DNA of 54,442 nt from Legionellales bacterium UBA4759 (lineage in GTDB: Bacteria; Pseudomonadota; Gammaproteobacteria; Legionellales; Legionellaceae), in the NCBI GenBank assembly GCA_002403515.1, contig DHHZ01000075.1, positions 820-55,261 of the forward strand, written 5' to 3'. Below, in pieces: positions 1 through 8,282 of the stretch (its first letter is position 1; the number at the start of each line of letters is the position of its first letter). The position numbers were made by a program, and so were the translations under genes. The notes under the pieces were generated by a model. The model saw nothing but the letters and a program-made list of their open reading frames with translations. It searched no databases and was not told the DNA's origin.

Positions 1-197
1 CAAATCTGTTATACATCGAAACCTCGATTAAATACTGCATTAACCGCCTATTATACAGTATATTTTTTGTACAGTAAAGTTGTTTTTATTTCAGAATAAA
101 GGCAGCAGCTCATCCATTTAATGATTTCATACATTTTATTCTTCCTTGTAATTGATTATTGTGTACAATAAATTATGCGTTTTTTTTGTGAAATCTA

Positions 198-1460
198 ATG
201 AAAAAAGAAAAAATCATTCGAAAACCTTTGGCTTTAGCCCTAGGATGGCGTTACACACGTTCCAAAAGTAAAAGTCACTTTGTTTCTTTTATTTCTCTGA
301 CCTCTATGCTCGGTATTGCGCTGGGGGTAGCGGTTTTGATTACAGTTTTATCGGTGATGAATGGTTTTGATGTCGAAATTCATAAACGATTTTTTGATAT
401 GGCACCTTCGATTACCATCAATCATCGTGATGGCCAAATGGGTAATTGGCAAGAATTGTCAGAAAAGATGGCCAAAATCCCAGAGGTTGAAGCCGTTTCT
501 CCTTTCATAGGTACGCAAGGCCTCGTGTCTTTTATGGGACAAGTTCAACCCATTTTAATCACAGGTGTTGATTTTGAAAAAGAGGAACGTTTTTCTGAGT
601 TCTCAAAAAAATTATTGCCGGGGTCTCATAAAAAACCAAAATCTTTTGGAATTTATGTCGGGCAGAATCTTGCCGAAGGCTTAGGCATTATGGTCGGCGA
701 TCAGATGACAGTCATGTTGCCACAAGCAACACCTACGCCACTGGGTATGATTCCGCGTTTTAAGCGCTTTACGGTTGAAGGGGTATTCTCGGCAGGGCAT
801 GGTTTTAATTTTGATAGCAAATTGGCTTTTATTGATCTCAATGATGCCCAAGCGCTATTGCAGATGGATGAGAATGTCACCGGATTAAAATTAAAAATTA
901 ACAATGTTTACCAAGCACCGCAATTGTCGCAAGAGATTGCCAATCAATTGGGTAGTGGTTATGTTGTTGGCGATTGGACTTTGACTTATGGACCATTTTT
1001 CCAAGCGGTTAAAATGGAAAAAACCATGATGTTTTTTATCTTGTTGTTGATTATAGCGGTTGCTGCATTTAATTTGGTATCTTCTTTGGTCATGGCAGTC
1101 ACCGACAAACAAGCAGAAATTGCTATTTTAAGGACGGTCGGGGGTACGCCTCGGTTAATCATGTCTATTTTTATGATTCAAGGCATGTTATTGGGGATTG
1201 GTGGTACCATTTTGGGTGTGATTGGTGGATTGTTATTGTCCTTGAATGCCACCCATATCGTTGATTTTCTGCAAAATTATTTAGGGGTTCAATGGTTATC
1301 TTCAAACATTTATTTTGTAGACCATTTACCCGTGCATATTGATATTTTTGATATTGTGAAAGTGGTCATGACCGCACTTGGCTTGAGTTGGCTTGCCACC
1401 ATTTATCCTTCTTGGCGAGCAGGCAAAATTATTATTACAGAGGCGCTTCATCATGAGTAA
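198..1460 (+). CDS. lolC: Lipoprotein-releasing ABC transporter permease (LolC/LolE/LolF type)
   Basis: Inner-membrane permease of the Lol system, which extracts outer-membrane lipoproteins from the inner membrane and hands them to LolA. The 420 residues have the family layout: a TM helix at about 28-52 preceded by the start GWRYTRSKSK, a large periplasmic domain, then three C-terminal TM helices (about 275-300, 325-350, 380-400) with the MacB/FtsX-like stretch EIAILRTVGG. The ATG at 198 has no strong ribosome-binding site but fits the family N-terminus. The stop overlaps the lolD start by 8 bases, so the two are coupled. Only one permease gene lies next to lolD, so it may act as a homodimer (LolF-like); LolC and LolE cannot be told apart by eye. 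Confidence 0.93.
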   Translation: MKKEKIIRKPLALALGWRYTRSKSKSHFVSFISLTSMLGIALGVAVLITVLSVMNGFDVEIHKRFFDMAPSITINHRDGQMGNWQELSEKMAKIPEVEAVSPFIGTQGLVSFMGQVQPILITGVDFEKEERFSEFSKKLLPGSHKKPKSFGIYVGQNLAEGLGIMVGDQMTVMLPQATPTPLGMIPRFKRFTVEGVFSAGHGFNFDSKLAFIDLNDAQALLQMDENVTGLKLKINNVYQAPQLSQEIANQLGSGYVVGDWTLTYGPFFQAVKMEKTMMFFILLLIIAVAAFNLVSSLVMAVTDKQAEIAILRTVGGTPRLIMSIFMIQGMLLGIGGTILGVIGGLLLSLNATHIVDFLQNYLGVQWLSSNIYFVDHLPVHIDIFDIVKVVMTALGLSWLATIYPSWRAGKIIITEALHHE

Positions 1461-2145
1461 AGCCGATTTATTAATCTATGTTAAAAATTTATCGAAGCAG
1501 TTTACCGATGCCAATTCGCCAATTAAAGTCTTACAAGATATTAATTTTCAATTACATCATGGTGAGCGAGTTGCCATTGTTGGACCCTCCGGTTCAGGTA
1601 AAAGTACTTTATTGCATTTACTAGGGGGCTTGGATTTTCCATCCCAGGGACATATTGAGGTATTGGGGAAAAACTGGCAAGATTTGTCTGAAAAAGAGCG
1701 TTGTACTTGGCGTAATCAAGCTTTGGGTTTTGTCTATCAGTTTCATCATTTGTTACCTGAATTGAGCGCCTTAGAAAATACAATGTTACCTTTGATGATG
1801 CAAAAACTTAGTCAGCAAGACATCGAGCATCGGGCGACACGTTTATTGGAGCATATGGGCTTAAAGACACGTTTAACACACCGTCCGCATCAATTGTCGG
1901 GTGGTGAGCGTCAGCGCGTGGCAATTGCAAGGGCGATGGTGACTTCTCCGCGATGTATTTTAGCAGATGAGCCAACAGGTAACTTGGACAATTCAACAGC
2001 GCATATGGTTTTAAGTTTATGGAATGAGTTGAATCAAAATGACCAGACGGCGATGGTGATTGTGACCCATGATTTAAGTTTGGCGAAAAAAATGGATAAA
2101 GTTTATCAATTGGTGGATGGACAATTGGGAGAGATGTTGTGGTAG
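1453..2145 (+). CDS. lolD: Lipoprotein-releasing ABC transporter ATPase LolD
   Basis: ATPase that powers lipoprotein release by the Lol permease on the cytoplasmic face of the inner membrane. Starting at ATG 1453 (MSKADLLIYV) gives 230 residues, the usual LolD length. Walker A GPSGSGKST is at 44-52, the Q-loop near 96 (VYQFHHLLPE), the signature LSGGERQRVA at 148-157 and Walker B CILADEP at 168-174, followed by the TGNLD D-loop typical of the LolD/MacB subfamily. The frame stays open back to 1393, but that stretch lies inside lolC and the ATG gives the family N-terminus. It overlaps lolC by 8 bases and the next gene by 7, consistent with a three-gene operon. Confidence 0.96.
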   Translation: MSKADLLIYVKNLSKQFTDANSPIKVLQDINFQLHHGERVAIVGPSGSGKSTLLHLLGGLDFPSQGHIEVLGKNWQDLSEKERCTWRNQALGFVYQFHHLLPELSALENTMLPLMMQKLSQQDIEHRATRLLEHMGLKTRLTHRPHQLSGGERQRVAIARAMVTSPRCILADEPTGNLDNSTAHMVLSLWNELNQNDQTAMVIVTHDLSLAKKMDKVYQLVDGQLGEMLW

Positions 2146-2510
2146 ATATACAAAAAGAATTATTACCAGCGAATGCGATATTATCTTATAGTGATAAAGA
2201 CATTAAGATTCAAAATCAAAGCTATGGGAATTTGACTTTAGTCACAGAAAAAGAAATTGTGAATATCCCAAACATTCAAAGTATTCAAGAGTTAAGTCTT
2301 GAGGTATTTGATAAAATTAACATGGATGGTATTGAGGTCATTATTATTGGCCATACCGAGTCTTATGCACAAATCCCCATGAATATTAGACAGTCATTTG
2401 CAAAACAACAAATCGGTATGGAAGCCATGAATCTAGGGGCCGCATGCCGAACATTCAATATTCTCTTAAGTGAAGGACGAGGGGTTTTAGGGGTGTTTAT
2501 CGTGGGATAG
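2139..2510 (+). CDS. Mth938-like (DUF498/Xcc1710-type) domain protein
   Basis: A 123-residue soluble protein. The C-terminal half, with a beta strand ending in IIGHTE, the segment GIEVIIIGHTESYA and then a MNLGAACRTFNILLSEGRGVLGVFIV block, matches the small Mth938/Xcc1710-like fold (related to NDUFAF3), in which a strand-plus-glycine motif precedes 'AxRTYNxLxxExR'. Biochemical function is unknown for most bacterial members. The start is GTG 2139, which overlaps the lolD stop by 7 bases, so it is translationally coupled to the Lol operon. Its role there is not evident from sequence. Confidence 0.8.
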   Translation: MVDIQKELLPANAILSYSDKDIKIQNQSYGNLTLVTEKEIVNIPNIQSIQELSLEVFDKINMDGIEVIIIGHTESYAQIPMNIRQSFAKQQIGMEAMNLGAACRTFNILLSEGRGVLGVFIVG

Positions 2511-2519
2511 TTTCTGAAA

Positions 2520-3953
2520 TTATTTCATTTTGGGTGTATATGTTCCAGGCCTATCTTCTATCTGCATGATTTCTAAAGCTGATTCCACTGCGGTTCTAGA
2601 GCGCTTAGAAATTAATCCTTCATTCCAGTTAGGGTTATTATGCATGGCTGTAAATAATGCCTCTTGCATTTTTTTTATTTCTTGAGCTGTGGTGGCGCTA
2701 AGGTATTTTTCTAATGCATCCATTACAGCTTTTTTGTCCGGACGTAAGTCATCTGTATTATATTTCTTAACTTTGCTCAGGAGTTGAGTTTTTAGCATTT
2801 GGGTATTCTTCAAAACTTCAGATTGTAATTTCTGATACTCTTCCATTTTTTCTCGACACTTATCTGAAAACGTTAATAAATCCTTTGCTACAACTTTTTC
2901 TTTTCCATTTACTGGATTTATTAAGGTTGCAACTGTGTTACTCTCTTGAATATCAGTTCTGCGCGAATCATCCAATGGAATAGTTTTTAGACCTTTATTA
3001 CATTGAAGAAATAAATCCTCTGCCAAAAAATTCTCAAATTGTCCAATAGATGTAATAGATGATTTAGGTTTAAAATTCGATCCTATCGCCTTGTTAATAG
3101 TATTTGTGACAGCTCCAACAATTGTTGTTTTATAAGCAGACTCATCTATATTTTTTTGATATAAACCTCTTGTATTATCTAGTTCTTTTAATTCGTTATA
3201 TGTTTGTTGAAGCTTCTGAAAATCAGGGACCACTTGAAGTTTTGCATTGAGAATTTGACTACCAAAGCTATCGAATAAATCATAAAGTTCTTTCCAAACC
3301 TTGGAATAGAATTGATTGATATTGTCTTGTATTTGTAAAACAGGTGATGCGAAGTATTTTACAGTAGCATCAATATAATTATCTGGAAAGCCGGGAAATT
3401 TTGGCACGGAAAAGTTTTTATAACGCTCCCAAAACCTTAAAAGAAACCTTTTGTTTTTTATATCTGAATCAAATTTTATTTCCATTTTGGGAGGTATTTC
3501 ATAATAATATATATTAGTGCCCATTTTATACCCTTCATACACCCTTAATCTTGAACGGTTCCCAGGTTGAACAGCTGGCGGCGCATGAACTATGACATCT
3601 CTAAAACCGAGAATATTTAATTCATTTGCTAAACTCGTTGCAAAACTGGCTTCTTGGCCTACTTGAATAACAGAGGTTTCACAAGCCATTAAGCACAAGG
3701 TTTTTAATTCAGATTTTTTATCGCCATATTTAGCAGCCAACATTTCTGCTATTTGTTGTGCTGTGAGATTTGCTAATTTATTTGTAACATCTGAGTGACC
3801 ATTGATAACTAAAGTGTGGGGCAAATCAGTTTCGGTCTCTTGAAATTCCTTATAAGATGTAAGTTTAATATGACTAGGTTTATATTCGCCCACCCATACA
3901 TCATGACTATTACTATCCGTGTATAAAACAGTAACATCTGTTGGATTTGGCAT
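2520..3953 (-). CDS. Putative clan-CD cysteine peptidase-like protein (C80/caspase-like His/Cys signature); effector candidate
   Basis: Not a protein I recognise by name. The N-terminal third has a hydrophobic strand ending in TLVINGHSD, an amphipathic helix (LTAQQIAEMLAAKYG), a second hydrophobic strand ending in LCLMACET, and then a helix rich in small residues (FATSLANELNILG). This His-then-Cys arrangement, each after a core strand and 38 residues apart, is what is known of clan-CD peptidases such as caspases and the C80 autoprocessing domains of MARTX and large clostridial toxins. The remaining roughly 300 residues are helical and Lys/Glu/Gln-rich. The chosen start is ATG 3953 (MPNPTDVTVL, 477 residues). 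An upstream TTG at 4025 would add 24 residues with a hydrophobic run (IAIIILSITIL) that could be a signal anchor; neither start has a good ribosome-binding site. It stands alone on the minus strand between plus-strand housekeeping genes, suggesting acquisition. The fold is inference. Confidence 0.6.
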   Translation of the reverse strand: MPNPTDVTVLYTDSNSHDVWVGEYKPSHIKLTSYKEFQETETDLPHTLVINGHSDVTNKLANLTAQQIAEMLAAKYGDKKSELKTLCLMACETSVIQVGQEASFATSLANELNILGFRDVIVHAPPAVQPGNRSRLRVYEGYKMGTNIYYYEIPPKMEIKFDSDIKNKRFLLRFWERYKNFSVPKFPGFPDNYIDATVKYFASPVLQIQDNINQFYSKVWKELYDLFDSFGSQILNAKLQVVPDFQKLQQTYNELKELDNTRGLYQKNIDESAYKTTIVGAVTNTINKAIGSNFKPKSSITSIGQFENFLAEDLFLQCNKGLKTIPLDDSRRTDIQESNTVATLINPVNGKEKVVAKDLLTFSDKCREKMEEYQKLQSEVLKNTQMLKTQLLSKVKKYNTDDLRPDKKAVMDALEKYLSATTAQEIKKMQEALFTAMHNNPNWNEGLISKRSRTAVESALEIMQIEDRPGTYTPKMK

Positions 3954-4187
3954 ATCTATCTTCAAAATAGTTATGGATAATATTATTATAGCAATTTTTG
4001 AGATTTTTGATGAAAAATAATCCAAATATTTTATTCATCATATTTTTTGGATTGAAATTGTAGGAATGAAGCTTATAATTTGGGAGGTTTATCTCTGATA
4101 TTGATGGTTAGGATTCACACTTTTTAATTTGTAGGTATATTATCTTGTTTTTTTCCCTATTCTCTGTAATATGGAGCTTTTATCCTT

Positions 4188-4844
4188 ATGCGCCATATCA
4201 TTGTTGATGATTTGTATCTGAGTGAAGAACCGCTTGTTCGCCGAACACCTTTGATGAACCTGGTGAGTGCATCAGGACAATCGGGTTACGCCTTGGCTTA
4301 TGCAAAAGAATTGGGGTTACGAGATGGGCCCTGGTTATTGGTCAGTCCCGTTTATTTTCATACCACCCATAACGATGTTTTGATGATAAGTGATTGTTCA
4401 AATCTGGATTTAACCGCTTATTTTAATGCTTTCTCAGAATTTATTGCACAAGATGGCTGGCAGGTGCATTCCATTTCACCAAATTTGTGGTTGGTATCTC
4501 CAACAATTCCTGTATTTTCATCAGCACCACTTTTTGATATCGCACATCAATCCGTTAAACCTTTTTTAGATACCTGGCCCAAAGCCTGGCTTCAATGGTT
4601 TACTGAAATTCAAATGCTTTTTCAAACGCTACCTTCTAATACCTGTAACGCCGTTTGGGTTTGGGGGCAGGGCGATTACCAACCGGTAGAACTGGGGCAA
4701 AACTATCTCATGCTCTCTAAAGATGAAGCAAGCACTCTTTCATCAACATCACCGATGCACTTTTGGTGGCAAGACTGTAACTATATTCAATCACCACCAT
4801 CTCTCTTACAACGCTTAAAAAAATGGTGGCAAAATGGACATTAA
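4188..4844 (+). CDS. RecJ-linked conserved hypothetical protein
   Basis: A 218-residue soluble protein, Trp-rich towards the C-terminus (WPKAWLQWFTEIQ, WVWGQGDYQP, MHFWWQDCNY, KKWWQNGH). Proteins of this kind often sit directly upstream of recJ in beta- and gammaproteobacteria and are annotated variously as hypothetical regulatory or phosphoglycerate-mutase-like proteins; I see no metal-binding or phosphatase motif that would justify the enzyme label. The segment YALAYAKELGLRDGPWLLVSPVYFH is typical of that family. Its stop overlaps the recJ start by 11 bases, so the two are probably co-translated. Function unknown. Confidence 0.7.
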   Translation: MRHIIVDDLYLSEEPLVRRTPLMNLVSASGQSGYALAYAKELGLRDGPWLLVSPVYFHTTHNDVLMISDCSNLDLTAYFNAFSEFIAQDGWQVHSISPNLWLVSPTIPVFSSAPLFDIAHQSVKPFLDTWPKAWLQWFTEIQMLFQTLPSNTCNAVWVWGQGDYQPVELGQNYLMLSKDEASTLSSTSPMHFWWQDCNYIQSPPSLLQRLKKWWQNGH

Positions 4845-6546
4845 ACAACGTGTTTTTTCCATGGGGTCAGCATGGCCTGATTTCCATCCACTCATCCAAC
4901 GACTCTATGAAGCCCGAGGCGTTCAGTTTGGTCAACATCAAAATGAATTATCTGGCTTATTGCCCTATGACACCTTATTGAATATCGATAAAGCGAGTCG
5001 TTTATTAGCATCGATGGTCTCGGCTCAAAAAAAAATATTGGTTATTGGTGATTTTGATGCCGATGGCGCTACAGCAAGCGCTTTGGCAGTTTCAGCACTT
5101 CGTGCCATGGGCGCTTTGCATGTTGATTTTTTAGTGCCTAATCGGTTTGACTTTGGATACGGCTTGAGTGTCGGTATTGTTGAAGTTGCCGCTCAAATGT
5201 CACCAGATTTAATTATCACAGTAGATAACGGTATATCCAATGTCGAAGGAGTGGCTCGTGCTAATGAACTCGGTATTTCAGTGCTTATCACCGACCATCA
5301 TTTGGCAGGCGATGTCTTGCCCGATGCCGATGCCATCGTCAATCCCAATCAACCCGGGTGTGCTTTTCCATCCAAAGCCATTGCAGGCGTTGGTGTTATC
5401 TTTTATGTCATGTGCGCACTTCGAAAAAAACTCATGGACATGGGGTGGTTTGCTAAGGAAGTTCCCAACATGGCCCAATTTTTAGATTTGGTGGCGCTTG
5501 GCACAATTGCCGACGTGGTACCACTTGATCACAACAATCGCATCATGGTGAAACAAGGGATTTTAAGACTTAAAAATGGTTTAGGCCGCCCTGGAATACT
5601 TGCTTTACTTGAAGTCTGTGGACGACCACTGTCACGCTTGAAAGCCAGTGATTTTGGCTTTGCTGTAGGTCCTCGATTAAATGCAGCAGGTCGCCTTGAG
5701 GATATGTCTTTAGGCATCAATTGTTTGTTATCCCAAAGCTTGATAGAAGCACTTCCTATGGCACGTGAACTCGATAATCTTAACAGTGAACGTCGCCAAA
5801 TAGAATCACAAATGCAGCTAGAGGCTTTGAAAATCATGGACGAGCTCTACACCGATTTGACTACACCTGCTGGTATATGCTTGTATCACCCAACTTGGCA
5901 CCAAGGTGTAATAGGCATTCTAGCAAGTCGTATCAAAGACCGCTATTTAAAGCCTACTTGTATTTTTGCCAAAGCCTCTGATGTTGAATTAAAAGCATCT
6001 TTGCGTTCTGTGACTGGTCTTCACATTCGTGACGCCTTGGCGAGCATTGATTTAAAACACCCGCAGCTGATGAAAAAATTTGGTGGACATGCAATGGCCG
6101 CGGGCTTGAGTATCGCACCTGAAAATTTCGAAACTTTTAAAAAAGTATTTGAAGATGAAATTGCATCACACCATCATGAAATATCCAAAACCATTTGGAG
6201 TGATGGCCCTTTAAATCCCATCGATTTTAGTTTACAAACCGCGCAACTTCTTGAAAAAGCCGGTCCCTGGGGGCAACAGTTTCCAGAGCCCGTATTTGAT
6301 AATGTTTTTAAAGTTCTAGATCAACGTATTGTTGGACAAAATCATTTAAAAATGAGCTTGCAATTAATTGATTCTTCGTTATGCTTGGATGCTATAGCTT
6401 TTAATATCGATTTGGAGCAATGGCCAAATCATCGAGCTCGTTTAATTCATGCGGTTTATCATCTAGATATTAACGAATACCAAGGGCGACAACGCCTACA
6501 ATTAATTATTGACGATATGCAAGAAAAAGTTGAAGAATTTGCTTAA
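4834..6546 (+). CDS. recJ: Single-stranded-DNA-specific exonuclease RecJ
   Basis: 5'-3' ssDNA exonuclease of the DHH superfamily, acting in RecF-pathway recombination and mismatch and base-excision repair. At 570 residues it has the normal length. Metal-binding motifs are intact: DFDADG at 73-78, DNG at 131-133, DHH at 154-156, and LVALGTIADVVPL further on, followed by the DHHA1 nucleic-acid-binding block containing FGGHAMAAGLSI and a C-terminal OB-fold region. The ATG at 4834 lies inside the 3' end of the preceding gene, 11 bases before its stop. The following gene begins 19 bases downstream and may be co-transcribed. Confidence 0.97.
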   Translation: MDIKQRVFSMGSAWPDFHPLIQRLYEARGVQFGQHQNELSGLLPYDTLLNIDKASRLLASMVSAQKKILVIGDFDADGATASALAVSALRAMGALHVDFLVPNRFDFGYGLSVGIVEVAAQMSPDLIITVDNGISNVEGVARANELGISVLITDHHLAGDVLPDADAIVNPNQPGCAFPSKAIAGVGVIFYVMCALRKKLMDMGWFAKEVPNMAQFLDLVALGTIADVVPLDHNNRIMVKQGILRLKNGLGRPGILALLEVCGRPLSRLKASDFGFAVGPRLNAAGRLEDMSLGINCLLSQSLIEALPMARELDNLNSERRQIESQMQLEALKIMDELYTDLTTPAGICLYHPTWHQGVIGILASRIKDRYLKPTCIFAKASDVELKASLRSVTGLHIRDALASIDLKHPQLMKKFGGHAMAAGLSIAPENFETFKKVFEDEIASHHHEISKTIWSDGPLNPIDFSLQTAQLLEKAGPWGQQFPEPVFDNVFKVLDQRIVGQNHLKMSLQLIDSSLCLDAIAFNIDLEQWPNHRARLIHAVYHLDINEYQGRQRLQLIIDDMQEKVEEFA

Positions 6547-6564
6547 ATCCGAGGAGTAGTTTCT

Positions 6565-7851
6565 GTGAAACCTTTATCAGAAGAAAAAAAGTTGGCATTA
6601 AACACCATTCGTGATGAACATCTCGTGGACCATGGTCATTGGATTTTTTATTTGATAAACATGGTTATAGAACATGCAAAACCCCATAATATAGCCGAAG
6701 CTGTAATTCTTTTGAATCGTCTATTTCTTCAGCAAATTCCATTACACAAACTAAAATCATCTGAAGGTTCTTATTTTAATAAAATCTTCTTGCGCTATAT
6801 GCAAAGTGAAAATCCTTTGGCAGTATTTCATTCCTTATTAGAAGGTGATAGAGGGGTTGCACTGCAAGCAGCTCGAGAAGGAGGCCTTTGGGTCCGGGGG
6901 CCGCGCTCGGCATTGATGATTGCAATGCTACTTGAACATCCAAAACCCAGGGAATTGTGTTGTGCATTAAAACTGTTGGATAAAGTCTATCTCGGTGAAC
7001 TGATTACAGCAAATGCAGCTTCATCCAACGGGCGCATGTATAAAACCATTTTTTCTAGTTTGTATCGCGCACCACACCCATTTAAAATGGCTGCGGCACT
7101 GCAAATGCTCAAGCGCGCTCTACGATACAACTATAATTTTGAATTAAGTGATCCAGAAGATGGACTTACTGGTCAAACGATATATTTTTCTAGAGACGCT
7201 TATGGCTTTTTAGATTACTCTATGGTTTGTTCGCGAGAAATAGTTCTGCATGAAAAGTTGCCTATCCAAGTACCAAGTCCTTTGGAAATGGAATATCTAC
7301 AAACTCATCGTGAAGTCATTCTTGATGCTATTGATGAACGAGGCCATCTTGATTATCATCAAGCTGAATGGCACAACTATCTCATCAAAGAACTATTCAA
7401 ACACTCCATGCCTTATAGTTTGGCCATCATGATATCCAAATTCAATGACACCAACTGCTGGGAAGATGCGGTGAAAATGAAGTTTATACACACGGCCTGT
7501 AGATACAGTCCTTTTTGGTTTTCAAATCCAGAGTTTTTTCACTTGTTCTTGCAAATGCCGATGGAAAAAATTACCTCTGAATTTGTGAATCTTCTCACCG
7601 ATATTTCATTAAGAATTCAAGCAGATCATGTCTTAGCGCGAATGGATGAGATTTGTGCTTACATGAAGCGTCATTTAGATGTCGTCACCGAAGCATTGCC
7701 ACCGGCTTGTCAACCAGCGCCTTATATTAATTTACGAATTCAACAAGAAGTACTCATTCGACGGTTCCCTCAATCCCAGTCTGATTTGTTTGATGTAAAT
7801 CAATACACCATTCAGGAATACTTTGAATCTCCAATACGGAGTAATCCCTAA
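6565..7851 (+). CDS. Orphan protein with four 44-residue helical repeats
   Basis: Unrecognised 428-residue protein with no signal peptide or TM helix. The N-terminal half is a tandem repeat of period 44: the sequences HAKP, SENP, HPKP and APHP place a Pro at residues 40, 84, 128 and 172, exactly 44 apart. After each Pro comes a helix (in units 1, 3 and 4 of the form AVILLNRL, ALKLLDKV, ALQMLKRA). Each unit closes with a second helix, most alike in units 1 and 3 (YFNKIFLRYM, MYKTIFSSLY). This looks like an alpha-alpha solenoid and so a binding scaffold. The C-terminal half is helical without clear repeats. The start is GTG 6565, with a strong GAGGAG site at 6551-6556. It lies between recJ and a cytochrome gene whose ATG overlaps its stop by one base, so it is embedded in an operon. 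Confidence 0.75.
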   Translation: MKPLSEEKKLALNTIRDEHLVDHGHWIFYLINMVIEHAKPHNIAEAVILLNRLFLQQIPLHKLKSSEGSYFNKIFLRYMQSENPLAVFHSLLEGDRGVALQAAREGGLWVRGPRSALMIAMLLEHPKPRELCCALKLLDKVYLGELITANAASSNGRMYKTIFSSLYRAPHPFKMAAALQMLKRALRYNYNFELSDPEDGLTGQTIYFSRDAYGFLDYSMVCSREIVLHEKLPIQVPSPLEMEYLQTHREVILDAIDERGHLDYHQAEWHNYLIKELFKHSMPYSLAIMISKFNDTNCWEDAVKMKFIHTACRYSPFWFSNPEFFHLFLQMPMEKITSEFVNLLTDISLRIQADHVLARMDEICAYMKRHLDVVTEALPPACQPAPYINLRIQQEVLIRRFPQSQSDLFDVNQYTIQEYFESPIRSNP

Positions 7852-8186
7852 TGAAAACTTTGTGGGTGAGTTTGGTTTTTATTGCACAGGCCTATAGCGC
7901 AAGCCATCATCCTGTGGATTTTATAGAAAAAGTTAAAAACAAACCCCATGAAGCGGAAAAAATTTATCAGGCGTTTTGTAAAAACTGCCATGCCCCCAAT
8001 CCGCTAATTCCTGTTGGCGCCCCAAGAATTGGTAAAGCTGATGATTGGCAAGGGCGCAAGCTTTTGCTTGAACACACCATTGCAGGCAAAGGTATAATGC
8101 CTGCAAGAGGTGGTTGTTTTGAGTGTAGCGATGAACAACTCCAAAAAGCCATTGAATATATGACTGATTTTAAGAATATTAAGTAA
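7851..8186 (+). CDS. Cytochrome c5-like periplasmic c-type cytochrome
   Basis: A small exported electron carrier. The 111 residues start with a short signal peptide (MKTLWVSLVFIAQAYSA) and contain one haem c site, CKNCH, with a C-terminal GIMPARGGCFECSDEQL segment in which the Met supplies the sixth haem ligand; the MPxxGGC..CSD pattern with an extra Cys pair is characteristic of the cytochrome c5/CycB family. It probably passes electrons in the periplasm to a terminal oxidase. The ATG overlaps the preceding stop (TAATG), so expression is coupled to the 44-residue-repeat gene, an unexpected partner. Confidence 0.9.
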   Translation: MKTLWVSLVFIAQAYSASHHPVDFIEKVKNKPHEAEKIYQAFCKNCHAPNPLIPVGAPRIGKADDWQGRKLLLEHTIAGKGIMPARGGCFECSDEQLQKAIEYMTDFKNIK

Positions 8187-8282
8187 TTTGATTAACATTA
8201 AGTATATTTTTTTAAATTAAAGCTAAAGTTTTGATCACACTGCCCGATATTATGGATATAGCAAATGATAGGAGGATATCAA

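Noticed and set aside
1..197. Possible promoter TTGTAA-17-TAAATT at 146-174 upstream of lolC
   Set aside because: Both boxes match poorly in AT-rich sequence; nothing else is seen in this edge region.
1393..1452. Upstream extension of lolD
   Set aside because: The extra residues overlap lolC and do not match LolD; ATG 1453 gives the usual length.
4188..4844. Naming the RecJ-linked protein a phosphoglycerate mutase
   Set aside because: No metal-binding or catalytic residues of either mutase type are seen.
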